Assembly: GCF_003977685.1 (NCBI RefSeq)
Contig: NZ_RYZH01000001.1
Location: 62,001-126,000, forward strand
Direction of reading: 5' to 3'
DNA from: Tautonia sociabilis
GTDB lineage: Bacteria > Planctomycetota > Planctomycetia > Isosphaerales > Isosphaeraceae
DNA length: 64,000 nucleotides
A model generated the notes under the pieces. The model ran no database searches. It saw only the letters and a list, made by a program, of their open reading frames with translations, and was not told where the DNA came from. Positions within the stretch are counted from its first letter, which is position 1. Each line of letters starts with the position of its first letter. Below, in pieces: positions 49,257 to 58,492 of this stretch. Position numbers and translations under genes: made by a program.

Positions 49257-50060
49257 ATGGGTCAGCGCATCATCCAGGTCGACGCCTTCACCGATCGCCC
49301 GTTCGCCGGGAACCCGGCGGCGGTTTGCGTGCTCGAACAGCCGGCGGACGAGGGCTGGATGCAGGCGGTCGCCCGGGAGATGAACCTCTCGGAGACGGCC
49401 TTCCTCCATCCCGAGCCTCGGCCGGACGCTCCCGACTCCTACCGCCTTCGCTGGTTCACGCCGACCGTCGAGGTCGACCTTTGCGGGCACGCCACGCTGG
49501 CCGCCGCCCATGTGCTCTGGGAGGACGGCCACCGGCCCATCGGCGCGCCGATCTCCTTCCAGACGCGCTCCGGCCGGCTCTCCGCGACCCGGTCGGGCGG
49601 TCTGATCGCCCTGGACTTCCCGGCCGAGCCGGTGGCCGGGTGCCCGCCTGTGGCCGGGCTCCTGGAGGCGATCGGGGAGTCGGACCGGCCCGCCTTCCGG
49701 AATCGGATGGATCTGCTGGTGCTGCTCCAGGACGAGGAGGAGGTCCGATCGCTCGCCCCGGACCCGGGCCTCCTGCGCCGGATCCCGACCCGGGGGGTGA
49801 TCGTCACGTCCCGATGCGAGCGGCCCGGTGTTGACTTCGTCTCCCGCTTCTTCGCCCCGGCGGCGGGTGTGGACGAGGATCCGGTGACGGGCTCGGCGCA
49901 CTGCGCGCTCGGGCCGTTCTGGGCGGATCGCCTGGGCCGATCGGAGCTGGTCGGCGAGCAGGTTTCCGCCCGGGGCGGGACGGTCCGGGTCCGGGTCGCC
50001 GGGGACCGGGTCGAGCTGGCCGGCTCGGCGGTCACGGTGCTGCGAGGGGAGCTCTGCTGA
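49257..50060 (+). CDS. PhzF-family isomerase/epimerase
   Basis: A 267-aa protein of the PhzF/diaminopimelate-epimerase fold. It has IIQVDAFTDRPFAGNPAAVCVL, the catalytic Glu in REMNLSETAFL, RWFTPTVEVDLCGHATLAAAHVL, SRFFAPAAGVDEDPVTGSAHCALGPFWA and a final RGGTVRVRV. It is the size of stand-alone housekeeping members, not linked to phenazine genes here. Substrate unknown. It lies between the Prx-kinase and an Ldh2-type dehydrogenase on the same strand. Confidence 0.93.
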   Translation: MGQRIIQVDAFTDRPFAGNPAAVCVLEQPADEGWMQAVAREMNLSETAFLHPEPRPDAPDSYRLRWFTPTVEVDLCGHATLAAAHVLWEDGHRPIGAPISFQTRSGRLSATRSGGLIALDFPAEPVAGCPPVAGLLEAIGESDRPAFRNRMDLLVLLQDEEEVRSLAPDPGLLRRIPTRGVIVTSRCERPGVDFVSRFFAPAAGVDEDPVTGSAHCALGPFWADRLGRSELVGEQVSARGGTVRVRVAGDRVELAGSAVTVLRGELC

Positions 50061-50157
50061 GGGGCGGCGGCCCGTCCCGCTGGTTGCAATCGGGGAGGGC
50101 CATCGTATCATCGGGGGGCCCGAAAAACCCCCTCCACCCGAGCCGGAGCCTCCCGCC

Positions 50158-51210
50158 GTGCCCGTCATCCGAGCCGAGGACCTGACCGACTTCACCGTGC
50201 GAATCTTCGAGGCCTGCGGCGTGCCGGCCGAGGAGGCGAAGGTGGTCGCCGACGGACTGGTCGGGGCCAACCTGAGGGGGCACGACTCGCACGGTGTGAT
50301 GCGGGTGCCGCAGTATGTCGGGTTCGTCGAGGAGGGGGTGTATCGGCCGGGGGCGGGGCTGAAGGTCGAGTCCGAGGGACCGGCAACGGTCGTTGCGGAT
50401 GCGCAATGGGGGTTCGGGCAGGTGCAGGCGCACCGGCTGCTCGACCTGCTGATCCCCAAGGCCCGGCAGCTCGGAGTCGCCGCCGGAGCGGCGAAGGACT
50501 GCGGGCACATCGGCCGGCTTGGGGAGTACGCCGAGCGGGCGGCGGCGCAGGGAATGGTGCTGATCGCGACCGTCAACAACAACGGGGCCGGGCAGCGCGT
50601 CGCTCCCCCTGGCGGCCTGGAGCCGAGGCTGGGGACCAACCCGCTCTGCGCCGCCGTCCCCACCGAGGACGGCCCCGTGGTGCTCGACTTCGGCACCAGC
50701 GTGGCGGCCGAGGGGAAGGTCCGCGTCTACCACATCAACAACCAGCCCGTGCCCGAGGGCTGGTTGCTCGATTCCCAGGGCCAGCCGACGACCGATCCGA
50801 GCGTGCTCTATACCCAGCCCTCCGGGTCGATCCGGCCGATGGGGGGCGCCCAGGCCTACAAGGGGTTTGGCCTGGCGTTGGTGCTGGACATGCTCTCGGC
50901 CGGCTTCTCCGGCGGGAGGGCCTGCCACGAGGGGGCCCCGCCGGCCCGGGGGAACAACGTGCTGTTCCTGCTGCTCGACCCGGCCCGGTTCGCCGGGACC
51001 GAGGCGATGCTGCGGGAGTCGACCGGCGTCTGCCGGTTCGTCCGCAACACCCCGACGGCCGAGGGGGTCGACGCCATCACCCTGCCCGGCGACCCGGAAC
51101 GCTCGGTGTTGGAGGCCCGCTCCCGGGACGGCATTCCGCTCTCCGAAGGCCACTGGGCCAAGCTCGTCGAGCTGGCGGATCGGCTCGGTGTCTCGTTTCG
51201 GCACCCGTGA
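50158..51210 (+). CDS. Ldh2-family malate/L-lactate/ureidoglycolate dehydrogenase
   Basis: A 350-aa NAD(P)-dependent oxidoreductase of the COG2055 fold. It has GLVGANLRGHDSHGVMRVPQYV, DCGHIGRLGEYAERAA, LGTNPLCAAVP, VVLDFGTSVAAEGKVRV and GGAQAYKGFGLALVLDML. The conserved His in RGHDSHGV is the catalytic candidate. Families of this fold act on malate, lactate, ureidoglycolate or 2,3-diketogulonate; which one is not decidable here. GTG start. Confidence 0.9.
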   Translation: MPVIRAEDLTDFTVRIFEACGVPAEEAKVVADGLVGANLRGHDSHGVMRVPQYVGFVEEGVYRPGAGLKVESEGPATVVADAQWGFGQVQAHRLLDLLIPKARQLGVAAGAAKDCGHIGRLGEYAERAAAQGMVLIATVNNNGAGQRVAPPGGLEPRLGTNPLCAAVPTEDGPVVLDFGTSVAAEGKVRVYHINNQPVPEGWLLDSQGQPTTDPSVLYTQPSGSIRPMGGAQAYKGFGLALVLDMLSAGFSGGRACHEGAPPARGNNVLFLLLDPARFAGTEAMLRESTGVCRFVRNTPTAEGVDAITLPGDPERSVLEARSRDGIPLSEGHWAKLVELADRLGVSFRHP

Positions 51211-52203
51211 TGGGGCAGCCGGACGATCGGCAGCCTTCATTGGACGACGCGTTAAGAACCAGCGAGATTCGTCTTGACGCGATCGAGGACATCTCGCCGC
51301 TCTGACCATGGTCATCAGCGACAACTGGGCCAGGTAAACGGGGCTCGCCGGGCTTGATCGCCTCGGCCTTCTTTTCTTAAGGTCGGCAGACCGATTCGGT
51401 GCGATGTCCGGATGGAATCGACCTGAGGACGCTCGTTTCCCGATTCCAGACGCTGCTCAACGGCTCGTCAGGGTTTGGGGCACACCACAACCAGCAACCC
51501 CGACCATGAGGGCCGTCCAGACCTGCCCTCAGCGGTGGCGAACGACCGGCTCGATCAGGACTGGCCTCCGAGTGCGACCGATCTGCCAGGGGAGCGCGGT
51601 GAGATCGTTCCGGGCCGTGGTCCTTGACACGACCGGCCCCGTCACCTTCTGTTGGACGTGGTCAAACGTCAGTGACAGCCGCTCCCGCTCGCGGGCTCTC
51701 GACGACGACCCGTTGAAGGGAGGGCGACCCGAGATCTTCGACGCCACCCAGGGCTGTCGGATCTCGGCCAGGGCGTTCCTCAGTCGGCAGGACGCCGAAA
51801 CGGGGAGCGATCCGGATGGAAGGTCGCGGACGGGTCCTGGATCACGAGTTCGTCGAGCAGCCGAGGAGAGTCCTGAGGTACGGCAAGGACACCCTAGAGT
51901 CGTACTGAGATGTCGGCCAGATGCAAGCGGGCCTCGAAAGAGGGGCGTCCACTCCATCCTCGAGCGGATCGAACGGACCCTCGACGACCGTCTCGCCTGG
52001 ATGAACCACGATCCGACGCCGGTCCTCCCACAAGAAAAGGAACAAGCTCATGTCATGGTTTGGTTGTTCCATAATGTGACATCGGGATCGAGCGATCTCG
52101 AACGCGGGGGCCTCACTGCAACCGTCTGATCGAGGATTGCCTGCTCGTTCGCAGGTCGAGGAATCGGCCCAAGAGGTCGACACGAGATCGCGGAGGAGAT
52201 TCG
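51211..52203. other. 1-kb region without a supported gene, upstream of the nitric oxide reductase
   Basis: Frames here (for example 51404-52129 plus and 51529-51957 minus) give Arg/Ser/Pro-rich translations without any motif. Codon third positions do not show the GC preference of neighbouring genes. Composition drifts toward lower GC near 52000. An imperfect inverted repeat (ATGTCA ... TGACAT, 52050-52082) lies 120 bp before the norB-like start. It may be a degraded gene or the boundary of acquired DNA. Confidence 0.5.
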
Positions 52204-54432
52204 ATGCGGCGACTTTGGATTGCCTTCATCATTGTCATGGGCGCATCGTTCCTTGTCCTGGGCTGGATCGGCACACGGATCTACCAGGAGATGCCGCCAA
52301 TCCCCGCCAAAGTCGTGTCGAACGATGGGAAGATGCTCACGGATGAAGGGGAGATTCTGGCAGGTCAGAACGTCTGGCAATCGCTGGGAGGGATGGAGGT
52401 CGGCTCCGTCTGGGGACACGGCAGCTACGTCGCTCCGGACTGGACAGCGGATTGGCTGCATCGGGAGGCGACGTTCATTCTCGACCGCTGGGCGACCGAT
52501 GAGTTTGGCGCGGAGTATGCCAGACTGGATGAAGAGCGGCAGGCCCAGCTTCAGGGCCGCTTGGCGGAGGTCATGAGGAGCAACACGTTCGACCCCGACT
52601 CAAGAACCATCTCTCTGCCCAGCATTCGGGCCGAGGCATTCGAGGCCAATCTCGAACACTATTCGGACGTGTTCGCCAACGGCAGAGCCGAGTATGCCAT
52701 CCCCAAAGACACCGTGACTAACGCCGACCGGATGAAGACGCTGTCGGCGTTTTTCTTCTGGACCTCGTGGGCGGCGTCCACAAATCGTCCCGGTTCCGAC
52801 GTCACCTATACGCAAAACTGGCCCTACGAACCCCTGGTGGGCAATCGAGCCACGGGCGAAACCGTGGTCTGGACCGGCGTGAGCATCATCATGCTCCTGG
52901 CGGGCATCTCGGCGATGGTCTGGTGGTACGCCGCCCGTAAGTCAGAGAATGTGTCTTCGTCATTACCCGACTCGGACCCGCTCGGCCAATGGGTCGCCAC
53001 GCCATCGCAACGGGCTACAATCAAATATTTCTGGGTTGTCGCGGCGCTGGTTCTCGTGCAAATGTTGCTGGGAGTAGTCACCGCGCACTACGGAGTCGAA
53101 GGCGATGGATTCTACGGCATCCCGCTCTCGAAATGGTTGCCGTACAGTGTCACTCGAACCTGGCATGTGCAGACGGGCTTGTTCTGGATCGCGACCGCTT
53201 GGTTGGCGGCGGGACTTTTCATCGGCCCGCTGGTGAGCGAGCACGAGCCAAGAGGACAACGCCTTGGCGTCGACCTACTCTTCCTGGCTTTGTTGCTGGT
53301 GGTGGGCGGGTCGTTGACCGGTCAATGGCTGAGCGTGCGGAATCAGCTCACCGATCGCACCTCATTCTACTTTGGTCATCAGGGGTACGAATACGTTGAT
53401 TTGGGGCGAGCCTGGCAGATCGCACTCTTTCTCGGCCTCTTGTTTTGGCTGATTCTCATGGTGCGGGCGCTGCTGCCAGCGCTCCGACGCGGGGGGGAGC
53501 AGAAGCAACTCGTGACACTGCTGGCCGTGGCGACTGCCGCCATCGCCCTTTTTTATGGGGCTGGACTCACATGGGGACGACATTCTCATCTGTCGATGGT
53601 CGAATACTGGCGGTGGTGGGTTGTGCACCTGTGGGTCGAGGGCTTCTTCGAGGTGTTCGCCACGACTGTCATCGCCTTCTTCTTCATGAGGCTCGGCTTG
53701 ATCCGGCCTGGCGTTGCGGCGGCGGCCGCGCTGCTCTCGGCGACGATCTTTCTAGCGGGAGGGATCATCGGAACGTGCCATCATTTGTATTTTTCCGGGA
53801 CACCCACGGTAGCCCTGGCATGGGGGTCGGTTTTTAGCGCTCTTGAGGTGGTGCCGTTGGCGCTGGTGGGATTCGACGCGATGGAAGACCTGCGGCGGTC
53901 CCATTTGACACCGTGGGTCCAACGGTACAAGTGGCCAATCTACTTCTTCGTGGCGGTGGCCTTCTGGAATATGATCGGGGCCGGATTGTTTGGGTTCATG
54001 ATTAATCCGCCGATCGCCTTGTATTATATGCAAGGGCTGAACACGACCCCCGTCCACGGTCATGCGGCGCTGTTCGGGGTCTACGGGATGCTCGGCATCG
54101 GCTTGATGCTCGTCTGCTTGCGCGCCTTGATCCCCGGAAGGGAGTGGAAGGACGGAACGCTCAGGTTCTCGTTCTGGGCGATGAACGGGGGACTGATGGC
54201 GATGTGTGTCTTAAGCCTCTTACCGGTCGGCCTGATGCAGACGTGGGCCTCGGTCGAGCATGGTTACTGGTATGCCCGAAGCCCGGAGTTCATGCAGACG
54301 GACCTCATGCAATGGCTTCGTTGGATGCGAGTGCCGGGAGACACACTCTTTTTCCTGGGAGCCGTGGCCCTCGTCGTCTTCGTGGCCGGGTTGAAGACCG
54401 GCCATTCGTTCCGCAAGGTGGAAACGGAATGA
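52204..54432 (+). CDS. norZ: Quinol-dependent nitric oxide reductase (qNor)
   Basis: A 742-aa single-subunit NO reductase that reduces 2 NO to N2O with electrons from quinol. An N-terminal helix and a 200-residue periplasmic domain (GGMEVGSVWGHGSYVAPDWTADWL, a degenerate cytochrome-c-like domain without CxxCH) precede the 12-helix NorB core. The metal ligands sit in TWHVQTGLFW, VVHLWVEGFFEVF, GTCHHLYFSG and VHGHAALFGVYGMLG. GGAGGAGA precedes the ATG. Third-position GC is visibly lower than in surrounding genes, a sign of transfer. The next gene overlaps it by 4 bp, so a detoxification operon is likely. Confidence 0.95.
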   Translation: MRRLWIAFIIVMGASFLVLGWIGTRIYQEMPPIPAKVVSNDGKMLTDEGEILAGQNVWQSLGGMEVGSVWGHGSYVAPDWTADWLHREATFILDRWATDEFGAEYARLDEERQAQLQGRLAEVMRSNTFDPDSRTISLPSIRAEAFEANLEHYSDVFANGRAEYAIPKDTVTNADRMKTLSAFFFWTSWAASTNRPGSDVTYTQNWPYEPLVGNRATGETVVWTGVSIIMLLAGISAMVWWYAARKSENVSSSLPDSDPLGQWVATPSQRATIKYFWVVAALVLVQMLLGVVTAHYGVEGDGFYGIPLSKWLPYSVTRTWHVQTGLFWIATAWLAAGLFIGPLVSEHEPRGQRLGVDLLFLALLLVVGGSLTGQWLSVRNQLTDRTSFYFGHQGYEYVDLGRAWQIALFLGLLFWLILMVRALLPALRRGGEQKQLVTLLAVATAAIALFYGAGLTWGRHSHLSMVEYWRWWVVHLWVEGFFEVFATTVIAFFFMRLGLIRPGVAAAAALLSATIFLAGGIIGTCHHLYFSGTPTVALAWGSVFSALEVVPLALVGFDAMEDLRRSHLTPWVQRYKWPIYFFVAVAFWNMIGAGLFGFMINPPIALYYMQGLNTTPVHGHAALFGVYGMLGIGLMLVCLRALIPGREWKDGTLRFSFWAMNGGLMAMCVLSLLPVGLMQTWASVEHGYWYARSPEFMQTDLMQWLRWMRVPGDTLFFLGAVALVVFVAGLKTGHSFRKVETE

Positions 54433-54629
54433 CTTCGTGCGATCTCGATACGTCGGTCCCCGATTGGGTCATCGAGCATCCCGAAACCTTGGCGGTGTTC
54501 CGAGCATTGGGGATTGATTACTGCTGCGGCGGCAAGTCGTTGGCTTATGCGTGCCAGGAACGGGGGCTGGATGAGAGAATGGTGTTGAATCGCTTGTATC
54601 GGCTTCTGACAATTGAGAGGAAACTCTGA
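54429..54629 (+). CDS. ScdA_N (DUF542) domain protein
   Basis: A 66-aa protein consisting only of the N-terminal domain of RIC/ScdA/YtfE di-iron proteins: SVPDWVIEHPETLAVFRALGIDYCCGGKSLAYACQERGL. The hemerythrin-like di-iron domain is absent. Its ATG overlaps the qNor stop (ATGA), so it is translationally coupled to it. In full-length RIC proteins this domain assists repair of Fe-S clusters damaged by NO. The Cys pair in DYCCGG is conserved. Confidence 0.9.
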   Translation: MTSCDLDTSVPDWVIEHPETLAVFRALGIDYCCGGKSLAYACQERGLDERMVLNRLYRLLTIERKL

Positions 54630-54654
54630 TGGCGGAATCCGAAGGAGGTGAGTG

Positions 54655-54984
54655 ATGGCGATTCCCCATGCGGCTCCCGGCGAGGTGATTGACCTGCGCC
54701 CCCTGGGAACGTCTTTGACCACAGAGAGAACCAAGACGCTGTTCAAAACCCAGGCCATCGAAGTCGTTCGGCTGGTGATGGCGGCGGGGAAGGAGATCGC
54801 GGAACACAGAGCCCCCGGCGAGATCACGGTGCACTGTCTTGAAGGAGAGATCGCCTTGACCGTGTTGGGAACAACTCGCGTGCTTCAGGCGGGACAAATG
54901 CTGTATCTCAATGCCGGGGAGCCTCATTCGGTTCGGAGCATCAGCGACTCCTCGATCTTGTTGACGATCGTGTTGAGCCGCTGA
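54655..54984 (+). CDS. Cupin-domain protein
   Basis: A 109-aa cupin from the ATG at 54655 (GGAGG eight bases upstream; the GTG one codon earlier is less likely). It has KEIAEHRAPGEITVHCLEGEIALTVLG and VLQAGQMLYLNAGEPHSVRSI, with the His/Glu/His set that usually binds a divalent metal. It is co-oriented 25 bp after the ScdA_N gene. A role in nitrosative-stress sensing or protection is inferred from context only. Confidence 0.88.
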   Translation: MAIPHAAPGEVIDLRPLGTSLTTERTKTLFKTQAIEVVRLVMAAGKEIAEHRAPGEITVHCLEGEIALTVLGTTRVLQAGQMLYLNAGEPHSVRSISDSSILLTIVLSR

Positions 54985-55427
54985 TCCGATCTCCTGAAGC
55001 TCCCGGTCGGTGGAACCACCGTAGGATTGGGCTGAGGCCGTCTCCTCGGGGGCTGGTTGCGAGGCGCATCGCGGTGATCGGTCGGCTTCTCGCCCGAGGG
55101 GCCGGGGCCATCGCCGTCTGGCGACACCGGACCACGACTTGAGTTCCCAGCCGATCCCAGGCACCCGGGTTCCGGCGACCGTGCGTGCTCCTGGAGGGAG
55201 CACCCCGATTCTTGCCTCCTCGGTAGGGCCGAAGACCGATCCGTTGAGAATCCCAGGCGATTCGGCCAGACCGTCCTCCGGACGACCAGAATCCGTTACC
55301 GCGTCTCCTCCTGGCCTCCTGGGTTCACCTTGAAGCGGGCGGCTTCCTCCCGGTATAGTGATTCGCTTCAGCGGCCGCGCGCCTGCGCGGCCTCGTTCGT
55401 CGATCCACCGAAACGGACACGATCCCG
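54985..55427. other. Intergenic region
   Basis: No gene is supported. The only feature is the promoter at 55330-55359. Confidence 0.4.
55330..55359 (+). promoter_or_regulatory. Promoter of the 80-aa protein gene
   Basis: TTGAAG and TATAGT, 18 bp apart and about 70 bp before the start codon. Confidence 0.55.
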
Positions 55428-55670
55428 ATGGCCGCGCAAGAGAACGCCGAACGCCCCGCGCCTGACCCCCGGCTGAAGGTGCTCAAGAAGTTCCGGGGGA
55501 AGTTTCTGCCCAAGGGGCCGCTCCGAGAGCGGCACCGAGAGCTGCTCAAGCGGTGGGAGTCGGGGGATGACCACGGCGGCGTCACCTTCGAGGAGCTGAA
55601 GGCGCTGCTCGACGACTGGCGGGCCGACCAGGCGCGCCGGAAGAATCCGAAGGCGGCGGCCCAGGCTTGA
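55428..55670 (+). CDS. Hypothetical protein, 80 aa
   Basis: A small, highly charged protein with the core PRLKVLKKFRGKFLPKGPLR, a helix RERHRELLKRWESGDDHGG and VTFEELKALLDDWRADQ. It has a clear promoter and codon usage like its neighbours. It looks like a small helical, possibly nucleic-acid-associated protein. No family recognised. Confidence 0.75.
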   Translation: MAAQENAERPAPDPRLKVLKKFRGKFLPKGPLRERHRELLKRWESGDDHGGVTFEELKALLDDWRADQARRKNPKAAAQA

Positions 55671-55931
55671 TCCCCCCCGCGCCGAGAGGGCCGGTCCCCG
55701 GGGCCTCGATCAACTCGAAGGCTGGGAGACCGATCGTCTCCCGGCCGATCGAGGCGGGAAGGGGGGATTGTCCCCCCCGCCTCGCTCTCCACAGCGCCGG
55801 GTCTCGAGGCGCGTCCCGAAGCGGTTCGGTCGGTTCGCCGGGCCGGTTCGAGGCCCGGCTTGCGGTGATGCCCTGCGCTCTGGTCGAATAGGGAATCACC
55901 TTCTCGCCCGTCTCGCGTTCGGAGCCGAGCC

Positions 55932-57044
55932 ATGATCGTCGGGGTGCCCCGGGAGGTCAAGGAGGACGAGTACCGGGTCGGGCTGCTGCCGGTTGGGGCC
56001 GAGGAGCTGACCGCCGCCGGGCATTCGGTGCTGGTCGAGTCGGGCGCCGGCTCGGGCAGCGGGCTGTTCGATTCGGATTATGAGGCCGTCGGCGCGACGG
56101 TGGTCGCCGATCGGGCCGAGATCTGGTCGAAGGCCGACCTGGTGGTGAAGGTCAAGGAGCCGCAGCCGGCCGAATGGCCGATGATGCGTCCCGGCCAGGT
56201 GGTCTTCACCTACTTCCACTTCGCCGCCGACGAGGCCCTGACCCGGGCGGTCATCGACAGCAAGATCGTCGCCATCGCCTACGAGACGATCGCCGACAAC
56301 CGCGGGCACCTGCCGCTGCTGACGCCGATGAGCGAGGTCGCCGGCCGGATGAGCATCCAGCAAGGGGCCAAGTTCCTGGAACGGCCGCAGGAAGGGCGCG
56401 GGATCTTGCTGGCGGGCGTTCCCGGCGTGGCCCCGGCGGAGGTGGCGATCCTGGGGGGCGGCATCGTCGGCTCGAACGCCGCGAAGGTGGCCGCGGGCCT
56501 GGGGGCGAACGTCCGGATCCTGGACATCAACCTCGACCGCCTGCGCTACCTCGACGACATCATGCCCCCGAACGTGACCACGCTCTATTCCGACCGGCAC
56601 ACGATCCGGGAGTCGATCGAGCGGGCCGATCTGGTCATCGGCGCCGTGCTCATCGCCGGAGCCCGAGCCCCCCGGCTCGTCACCCGGGACGACCTGAGGC
56701 GGATGAAGCCGGGGGCGGTGATCGTCGACGTCGCCATCGACCAGGGCGGCTGCTTCGAGACGAGCAAGCCGACGACCCACCGGCACCCGACCTTCGTCGT
56801 CGAGGACGTGGTCCACTACTGCGTGACGAACATGCCCGGCGCCGTCGGCCGAACCAGCACCTACGCCCTCTGCAACGTCACGCTTCCCTACGCGATGAAG
56901 CTGGCGGACCGGGGCTGGCGAGCCGTCGCGGAGCAGTCCCCGGGCATCGCCCGGGGCATCAACGTGATCGAAGGACGGGTCACCAACCTGCCCGTCGCCG
57001 AGACCTTTGGCCTGCCGTTCGTTCCCTGGACCGACGCGGCCTGA
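55932..57044 (+). CDS. ald: Alanine dehydrogenase
   Basis: A 370-aa NAD-dependent enzyme interconverting alanine and pyruvate plus ammonia. It has MIVGVPREVKEDEYRVGLLP, the active-site Lys in VVKVKEPQ, the His in FTYFHFAADE, the nucleotide-binding LGGGIVGSNAAKVAAGLGA, Asp in VDVAIDQGGCFETSKPTTH and a final FVVEDVVHYCVTNMPGAV. Length is exactly typical. Followed by the 97-aa acidic protein and mtnA on the same strand. Confidence 0.96.
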   Translation: MIVGVPREVKEDEYRVGLLPVGAEELTAAGHSVLVESGAGSGSGLFDSDYEAVGATVVADRAEIWSKADLVVKVKEPQPAEWPMMRPGQVVFTYFHFAADEALTRAVIDSKIVAIAYETIADNRGHLPLLTPMSEVAGRMSIQQGAKFLERPQEGRGILLAGVPGVAPAEVAILGGGIVGSNAAKVAAGLGANVRILDINLDRLRYLDDIMPPNVTTLYSDRHTIRESIERADLVIGAVLIAGARAPRLVTRDDLRRMKPGAVIVDVAIDQGGCFETSKPTTHRHPTFVVEDVVHYCVTNMPGAVGRTSTYALCNVTLPYAMKLADRGWRAVAEQSPGIARGINVIEGRVTNLPVAETFGLPFVPWTDAA

Positions 57045-57095
57045 TCGACCCGAGCCACCCGCCCCTCTCTGACCCTCTCCTCCCCGGAGCCCCCC

Positions 57096-57389
57096 ATGGA
57101 TAACGGCCACGAGCACGAGCACCACGACCACGAAGAGATCGACCCCAGCGAGCTGCTCCAGGAACTCGGCGCCGAGTCTCGCACCCAGATCTTCCTGTCG
57201 ATGCGGCAGCAGAACCTCGAGCTGCTCGACCTCGCCTCCCGGGTCGCCGGCTACTCGGGAGAGCACGCCCCCCTGAAGGGGGACGAGTCCGAGAAGGCGA
57301 TGCGGACGATCTGGAAGCTGTACTCCGAGTTCTACTCCTGGATCGACCCCGAGGAGATCGAGGAGGACGACGAGGACGAGGACGAATGA
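57096..57389 (+). CDS. Acidic His-rich small protein, 97 aa
   Basis: The N-terminus DNGHEHEHHDHEEIDPSELL is rich in His and Glu, which could bind metal. The middle is helical (SRTQIFLSMRQQNLELLDLASRVAGYSG) and the C-terminus is a run of Glu/Asp (EEIEEDDEDEDE). The stop overlaps the mtnA start by 4 bp (ATGA), so the two are coupled. No family recognised; the pairing hints at a role with methionine salvage, which is weak inference. Confidence 0.85.
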   Translation: MDNGHEHEHHDHEEIDPSELLQELGAESRTQIFLSMRQQNLELLDLASRVAGYSGEHAPLKGDESEKAMRTIWKLYSEFYSWIDPEEIEEDDEDEDE

Positions 57390-58480
57390 GCGTCGAGCCG
57401 ACGACCGGTCCCACCGTCGGGCCGACGCTGGAGACCGTCGGCTGGGTCGGATCGGCCGGCGAGGGCGTCGTCCGGCTGATCGACCAGACCCGATTGCCTT
57501 CCGAGTTTCTTCAGATCGACTGCCCGGACGTGGAGACGGTCTGGGAGGCGATCACGATGCTCCGGGTCCGCGGCGCGCCGGCCATCGGCGTCGCCGCGGC
57601 CTTCGGGGCGGTGCTCGGGGCGAGAAGGCGGGGCCTGGCGTCGATCGAGACGGTGCGGGACGCCCTCCGAGCATCGACCGCTCGCCTCCGGACCAGCCGA
57701 CCGACGGCGGTCAACCTGTTCTGGGCGCTCGACCGGATGGACCGAGTCGGCGAGGCCGAAGCGGCCCTCGCCGATTCCCCGGCGGCCCTGCTCGATCGGC
57801 TGCTGCTCGAAGCAAAGACGATCGAGCAGGAAGACCGGGCGATGTGCCGGGCGATCGGCCGCCACGGCGCCGAGCTGATCGGGCAGGGGCAGGGGGTGCT
57901 GACCCACTGCAACGCCGGAGGCCTGGCGACGTCCGATTACGGTACGGCCCTGGCCGTGATCTTCTCGGCGGCCGAACAGGGTAAGAGCGTTCACGTGTAC
58001 GCCGATGAAACCCGGCCCCTGCTCCAGGGGGCTCGGCTCACCGCCTGGGAGCTGCAACGCCGGAACATCCCGGTGACCGTGATCTGCGACAGCATGGCTG
58101 CTCAGGTGATGAAGGAGGGGAGGGTCCAGGCGGTCGTCGTTGGGGCCGACCGGATCGCGGCCAACGGCGACTCGGCGAACAAGATCGGCACTTACGGCGT
58201 CGCCCTGGCGGCCCGGGCCCACGAGATCCCGTTCTACGTGGCGGCCCCCTCGAGCACGTTCGATCTGGCGCTGCCGGACGGCTCCCTCATCCCGATCGAG
58301 GAGCGCGACCCCCGGGAGGTCACTCACGGCTTCGGCCGGCAGACGGTGCCCGACGGCGTCGACGTCTACAACCCGGCCTTCGACGTGACCCCCGCTCGCC
58401 TGATCTCGGGGATCATCACCGAGAAGGGGGTGATCGCCCCCGTCTCGACCGAGGGGATCCGGGCGATGCTGCTCGGTTGA
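57386..58480 (+). CDS. mtnA: S-methyl-5-thioribose-1-phosphate isomerase
   Basis: A 364-aa enzyme of the eIF2B-related fold that converts methylthioribose-1-phosphate to methylthioribulose-1-phosphate in methionine salvage. It shows MLRVRGAPAIGVAAAFG, TRLRTSRPTAVNLFWALDRM-like sequence (read as ARLRTSRPTAVNLFWALDR), the catalytic Cys in LTHCNAGGLATSDYGTAL, VYADETRPLLQGARLTAWEL, CDSMAAQVM, and the catalytic Asp in VGADRIAANGDSANKIGTY. Complete length. It recycles sulfur from SAM-derived methylthioadenosine. Confidence 0.95.
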   Translation: MSVEPTTGPTVGPTLETVGWVGSAGEGVVRLIDQTRLPSEFLQIDCPDVETVWEAITMLRVRGAPAIGVAAAFGAVLGARRRGLASIETVRDALRASTARLRTSRPTAVNLFWALDRMDRVGEAEAALADSPAALLDRLLLEAKTIEQEDRAMCRAIGRHGAELIGQGQGVLTHCNAGGLATSDYGTALAVIFSAAEQGKSVHVYADETRPLLQGARLTAWELQRRNIPVTVICDSMAAQVMKEGRVQAVVVGADRIAANGDSANKIGTYGVALAARAHEIPFYVAAPSSTFDLALPDGSLIPIEERDPREVTHGFGRQTVPDGVDVYNPAFDVTPARLISGIITEKGVIAPVSTEGIRAMLLG

Positions 58481-58492
58481 TCGGGCATCGAC

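Noticed and set aside
51404..52129. 241-aa plus-strand frame upstream of the NO reductase
   Set aside because: No motif, no GC-ending codon bias, Ser/Arg-rich; treated as noncoding.
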